Notes under the pieces: model-generated
What the model was told of the DNA's origin: nothing
The model's database searches: none
What the model saw: only the letters and a program-made list of their open reading frames with translations
Position numbers and translations under genes: made by a program
In this document: piece by piece, positions 59,701 through 64,000 of the stretch
How positions within the stretch are numbered: position 1 is the first letter of the stretch
Layout: each line of letters begins with the position of its first letter
From: Euptelea pleiosperma
Taxonomy: Eukaryota > Streptophyta > Magnoliopsida > Ranunculales > Eupteleaceae
DNA length: 64,000 bases
Assembly: GCA_035048495.1 (NCBI GenBank)
Contig: CM068541.1
Location: 13,151,929 to 13,215,928, forward strand
Reading direction: 5' to 3'

Positions 59701-62546
59701 ATAATGCTTTAATTGTTTATATATCTCTCACTAAAATCACAAAACTAACATTAAGTTGATGTGATAGAAAAACATGTTTGAAAGCATATACCTTTGAAAA
59801 ACAGTGCCTTCAATTTTTGTATTTTCTGTGAATTGAAGAGTAGATGCCTGATCTGTTGCACTAAATTTTTCTAGAATGTCATTGTCCTGAAATATCAACA
59901 AAGATAAAAACAAAAATTACTAAAAAAAGATCTGTTGAGAAGAAAAATACTAAAATAGATTTTAATAAGAATGTCCTAAATTGAGTAATTTCCTTCCAAT
60001 TAAACTGACTTTGATGTAAAGAAAATCAACAAATAATCCCTAGGGACTACAGAACTCATAAAATATACTTCATGTAATCAAGAAACAAAACTAAGAACTC
60101 TTTCCGGAATGAACTCAAACGAATACAAGAGGCACAATAGATTACCTTGCTGATAATCATGCTTAGAAGTTCAAAGCCTAAGCAGATAGCAAACAGAGGA
60201 AAATGGTCTCCCGCATCATTTTTCTCTAAAACTTGCTGCAAAAGAACAAAAAACAAATAGCTTATGTTTAACCCTGTAAGAATGTCAACCAAATCAATCT
60301 CAACAAAATGCAAAAGCTCACCATAAAGCATAATGTTTGATATTTTCTATAGATAATATGTTTTACAACTTTTTTTTTTTTTTTTTTACTTGGTTCAACA
60401 GTAAAACTGAATCCATTATGTATGGACTGATACCATATTTCAGAAAATGTGAATGTTGTTTATAGCATAAAATCAAGACCTCCAGCTTGATTGATTAGGC
60501 TCCTATTCTTGAATAATTAATCTTGGAGGAATAGGAATTTAATAGGAAGATTAGTAACCCTACCCCCCTCACAGTTTCACACCCACGCACATACTATCTG
60601 TTTTTTATCCCTTTCCTCTTTAATAAAAACAGTGTTCTTATAATTATACATTTAGTGAGTAAAAGTAGAATGTGTGCAGAAACCACGATAGTTTTAGACT
60701 GCTCATCTGAGTAACTGTAAGAATCTTCTTCTGTATCGGTATAACCAATAGCAAGAAGGGATTCGGGCGTATACTCTTCATCGAGCAAGAATACGGATTC
60801 AAGATCCGAAACATCTTTGTTGACGAATGCTGAGATGTGCTGAAAGGTGTCAACACGCTTTTTCCGGTTTGGACAAATTTTTGCAAAATGCCTTGACTAC
60901 TGGCAAATATAACATCTATCAGGTTTGTGGCCAGGTTTGAGCCTAACTGTTCGCTTGCGTAGAAAACGTCATTTTTTCTTGTTTTTTGGACCGAAGGGGT
61001 TTTTCATGAAACTTGAATTTCTGAAAATGTTTCTTCTTCTTTGTGACTGATTTGCATTCACACTCTTTGTGAATTGAGCATTTGATTTGGAGATCTTTTC
61101 TTTCGCATGCTTTTCTAATTTTCTTACCCAGTTTTTGGATTCTTTCAAGGAATTTGGACTGGTTGCAAAAGTTTTCGAGAGCTATGAGACTATCTTAATA
61201 GATTTCACCAAAACTGGCATTTTGCAATGTCACGCCTTTTGCTGTAAGAACTTTTGTTGTTTCTTCGCAAAGAGGTTCTGGTAGAGACTGAATGTAGAAC
61301 TGTTTCAGATTGACGTCGTCGATTCCATTAAAAACATGGTATCGCTTGGACATATGTTCGTAATGTTTCTGCAGATCTTTTCTTCAGAAAGAACAAACTT
61401 TCATCTTGACATATTTTTCTCGGGCCATACTGACATAATTATTGGGTGATCCCAAAAATTCATGGTAAAGTTGGGTAATGGATTTATCAAGTGTTCGAAC
61501 TTGGACTGCTTGCATTTGTTTATAAGCTTGAAGACTGTTCCACCAATCTCGTAGCCTGCCACCGAATCTTGAGATAAGTTTTTCAAGAGTTCGTCGAAGT
61601 GTGGAACCCGGGAACTTGAAGTTCTATTGAACACCATGAATGCACCAGGTTTTGGACCAAAATCACTGAAACATTTTGGCCGAAACCAACAAGAATGCAA
61701 CAAAGCATCAGGGTTTCACGAAAGCACGTTATATTTGATGTCATTGGCTAACACCGAACGTTTTGCTACAATGTTTTGGTTTCGGCCGAAATTTTAAACC
61801 ATTTGGGACAGTGATAGCAACGAAATCATCTACAAGCAACATGATCAAGAAAATCTTGAAAATGAAGGAGCGAAGAGCAGACTACTAGAAAAGTTTAGAA
61901 AGGAATAATTGGTCTCGACAAAAAAGAAAAACAACAAAGCAACAAGATTTGGATAACACCGATGTCCTAAGGATTCTTAATTGCTTTTTCTACAACTTCA
62001 ACATTTGCTTCTTTGTAATATGAAATATCCCCTTGGAGTTTCACACTTTCCATAAAAGCCTCCAAATTTCTTGTTCTTAAGGTGGACCAGATCTTTTTTT
62101 TAATTTTTTAAGCATATGGTTCACAGAACTTCTAAAATGCACCAAGTCATGGAGGGATGTTATATTCAGATCTACGTGTTGTGACATCCTTGGTATTTAA
62201 ATTCAACAATGTATCCTGGAAACTGGCTGCAAGCCTGCAGATGAGATGGAGGCTATTCACCATAGAAATGCAAATGACCTGAATGTGGGCAACAATTTAA
62301 GGCACAATTCACCCTAACTAAAGGAAAATAAAGATATCCATATAACAAACAAAACATAGATCCTCTTTCAATCGTGATATAACTTAAGAGTATGTATATA
62401 AATAGTCAAAATAATGGGAGTTTGTCTATTTTTGATAATTGCTCATGACTATTAAATACCTTAAAAATTCCCTGAACAGTCTCAAAGTATAAACCACTTT
62501 TAGCCCACCCTCCAGTAAAGAGCACTCCATTGACCAAATTGAGCTT
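47723..62546 (-). CDS. GGH: Gamma-glutamyl hydrolase (folate gamma-glutamyl hydrolase), 3' nine exons
   Basis: A class-I glutamine-amidotransferase-like peptidase (family C26) that trims gamma-linked glutamate chains from folates and related conjugates; plant members work in the vacuole. The exons, 5' to 3' on the minus strand, are 62546-62460, 60235-60146, 59886-59792, 56369-56309, 48673-48584, 48474-48412, 48138-48050, 47941-47849 and 47756-47723. All joints are GT-AG and the frame stays open (about 233 residues). Landmarks are VNGVLFTGGWAKSGLYFE, the nucleophile Cys in FAICLGFELL (codon at 60182-60184), CLVMQNHHYGVSPERF, and the catalytic His in TAFQWHPE (48418-48420). The C-terminus, YCGKAGKGYDEVYIF, matches plant GGH. 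About 110 N-terminal residues (signal peptide and the PGDG region) are not found up to 64,000 and must lie in further exons beyond the window. Several introns are huge because of transposons: 7.6 kb after exon 56369-56309 and 3.4 kb before it. Confidence 0.9.
49384..49644 (+). repeat. 5' LTR of the copia element
   Basis: Begins TGTTGGTTATG and ends TTTAGAACA; 261 bp. It differs from the 3' LTR at many sites (by eye more than a tenth), so the insertion is not recent. Confidence 0.9.
49645..49656 (+). other. Primer-binding site (initiator Met tRNA type)
   Basis: tggtatcaaagc directly after the 5' LTR, one base from the common plant copia site TGGTATCAGAGC. Confidence 0.8.
53990..54241 (+). repeat. 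3' LTR of the copia element
   Basis: 252 bp, with the same start and end as the 5' LTR. It contains the same T/C-rich 'cttctccattcttc' block and 'tttaatttaaaccctgggtatgtgaag'. Confidence 0.9.
55133..55595 (-). mobile_element. Second 5'-truncated LINE in the same GGH intron
   Basis: The flanks tatccctcatgtgatcat (55115-55132) and tacccctcatgcgatcat (55596-55613) are an 18-base target duplication with two changes. A T-run at the left is the antisense poly(A) tail. The minus strand encodes the end of the zf-RVT region and LPFAVWWGLWLERNRRIFDG near 55,405-55,460, a typical LINE C-terminus. Confidence 0.8.
55614..59790. other. GGH intronic DNA around exon 56309-56369
   Basis: Apart from the 61-bp exon there is no further coding sequence. 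About 57,085-57,240 (ttttttttcctttgacaacaacaagatttcattaatatttgg) resembles the antisense tail of another LINE. About 57,790-57,960 matches the left end of the hAT-like element at 33,684. A (ccctttt)-like microsatellite lies at 57,886-57,914. The open frames in this stretch are shadows or repeats. Confidence 0.5.
57886..57914. repeat. (ttccct)n microsatellite
   Basis: About five units of ttccct/ccctttt within the GGH intron. Confidence 0.85.
60600..61740 (-). pseudogene. Fragment resembling an endogenous caulimovirid coat-protein region
   Basis: The minus strand in the GGH intron between 60,236 and 62,459 encodes, in broken frames, a lysine/arginine-rich stretch (about 60,930-61,010) followed by a CX2CX4HX4C zinc knuckle (60,873-60,914) and an acidic region rich in Asp, Glu and Ser (about 60,680-60,800). 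This order, a basic domain then a knuckle with CPN after it, is typical of plant pararetrovirus coat proteins; a gypsy gag is the alternative. The knuckle contains an in-frame TAG and there are further stops and frameshifts, so it is a dead relic. No movement protein, protease or reverse transcriptase was seen in the window. Confidence 0.45.
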
Positions 62547-64000
62547 CTGCAATAAATTTGAAATATCTATCAAATGCAATTCCATATAATAAGCAGTACT
62601 GCAAAAGCATAGGAAAAGAAAAGATCGTTATAAATATTCAAATAAGAATATGCAGTGCCCACATCATAGCAATAGGAAGCAAGATACGCAGCTAAAACAC
62701 TAAAAAAAAAAAAAAAAAAAAAAACTGAAGACCTATTATGTCTCCAAAGAACAATCGGCGTGGGCAAACATCTGAACCTTAATTATAAAGGTTAAATTTT
62801 GGGAGCTTGCATAATTGATCTATGGTAACTAAAACCAATACAAGCTCCAATTAAGTATGCATAAATTATGAAATAACTTAAACTTTTGGTATGCTACAAG
62901 TGACAACTTTAAGAACACTATTGTTTCTCCATGAGCAATAGAGCAAAAGATTAGTAAAAATTACTAATAAATGAGTTACTGTTATAATATTACAAAATAT
63001 TTCTAACTAGTTATATATCATGAAGGAGAAGAGCTCATAGACAAAATCCAAGAAACAAACCCAAATTACCAACCAAGTTAACTGTTACAAGATTAGATAA
63101 CTCCACAAATCCCTATGTCAGAAAAGCATAGAGATCTCACCATTGAGCATATGCACATCAAATCCCAAGTTATCCCAGTTTATTCAGAAACTGGATTGAA
63201 GGATCAAAGGAGAGAGTTAATTTGGTGGACAGGCTAGGATTTCAAGCTTGGATTAAACCTGCAACCCCATATTTCACAATGCAGAACGTCAACCAATACA
63301 AGCATCAAATCCAACGGCTATTCAGAAAATGATACGATAAAAACAGAGAATTATCCACGAAATACTTTTTTTTTTGTTGGAATTTAACCTGGAACCAATA
63401 AATGCATCAGAAAACTCCATGCGCTAACCACAAACACCTACTACACATGCAAGAAAAGCAAATGACCTAACATGTATCTTGACATAATCTACCCATGTGA
63501 GTGAGGAAACATGCTGGATGAACAAGTTCCTAAAACTTCAAGAGGGGAATTCACATGTGCCGCCTAAATACCCAACTAGTATCACTAGATCACGTGAAAT
63601 GAAGAAATCTTGGGTAATTGGCAATCATCATATCTCTAGCGGTATAAGCAAGTTAACTAATTAGGTCCAATACTACACCTAGCTAATTGGCAATCAATGA
63701 TTCAAAATGAACCATATGGAGTGCAAAACGGAAGCAAAGATATTGCTGATCCAAGTGCTACCTGGTAGCGGTTGTTGAAGAGCTCTCAAGGTATTCAAGG
63801 TGTTGCATCAGCTCAATGAACTCTCGAGAGCCAAGAAAATATTGTTTGAAGTGGACGAAGGAGACCTCACAGGTGTCATGTGAAAGTACTCTCAGAGGAT
63901 TGGAATTAAACTCCCTGACTACAATGTTGCACTAACAAGAAGAGAACCACAAACAACTCATGGGCGTGGACTTTTGACAAATGTTGAGTACACTTAGGCT
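62547..64000. other. Presumed upstream intron of GGH
   Basis: AT-rich sequence without recognisable GGH exons, transposon ends or other genes. An A-run lies at 62,702-62,723. The missing N-terminal exons are expected further right. Confidence 0.45.

Overview
The window is nuclear DNA of a flowering plant. The evidence is AT-rich spacers, genes split by GT-AG introns, plant LINE, copia, gypsy, hAT, Tourist and Mutator-type elements, and two recognisable plant protein-coding genes. I cannot place the species more precisely from sequence alone.

Layout. From 1 to 3.1 kb there is repeat-rich spacer with a LINE tail. From 3,104 to 7,247 (+) an 11-exon gene encodes a PiT/PHO-4 family (SLC20-like) inorganic phosphate transporter of about 597 residues. 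Its reading frame is open across all exons, but both family signatures are diverged. From 7.3 to 12.3 kb there is spacer with MITEs. At 12,359-12,697 (+) lies a PAMP-induced-secreted-peptide-like (PIP/PIPL) precursor gene with a TATA box. From about 19 to 42 kb there is a tandemly duplicated block. Each of its five units carries one PIPL precursor gene on the minus strand: A 20,311-20,607, B 25,382-25,672, C 28,132-28,712 (broken), D 35,510-35,788 and E 41,138-41,440. The units share flanking DNA on both sides and have since been hit by many different transposons. Because the other units keep the uninterrupted version, several insertions can be dated and bounded by eye.

From 45.9 to 47.4 kb there is a collapsed gypsy-type element. 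From 47,723 to beyond 62,546 (-) lie the last nine exons of a gamma-glutamyl hydrolase gene (folate polyglutamate / gamma-glutamyl conjugate hydrolysis, vacuolar in plants). Its introns are swollen by a LINE with a nested complete but dead copia element, a second LINE fragment, and a fragment resembling an endogenous caulimovirid. The first exons of this gene lie outside the window.

Most remarkable content: the local PIPL peptide array (six loci in 29 kb, with core variants and one insertional pseudogene); an abundant hAT-like MITE family with CAAGGTTTAAA ends, palindromic AACGG-rich interior and 8-bp target duplications (eight well-bounded copies here); and the phosphate transporter that lacks the acidic residue of both GANDV signatures.
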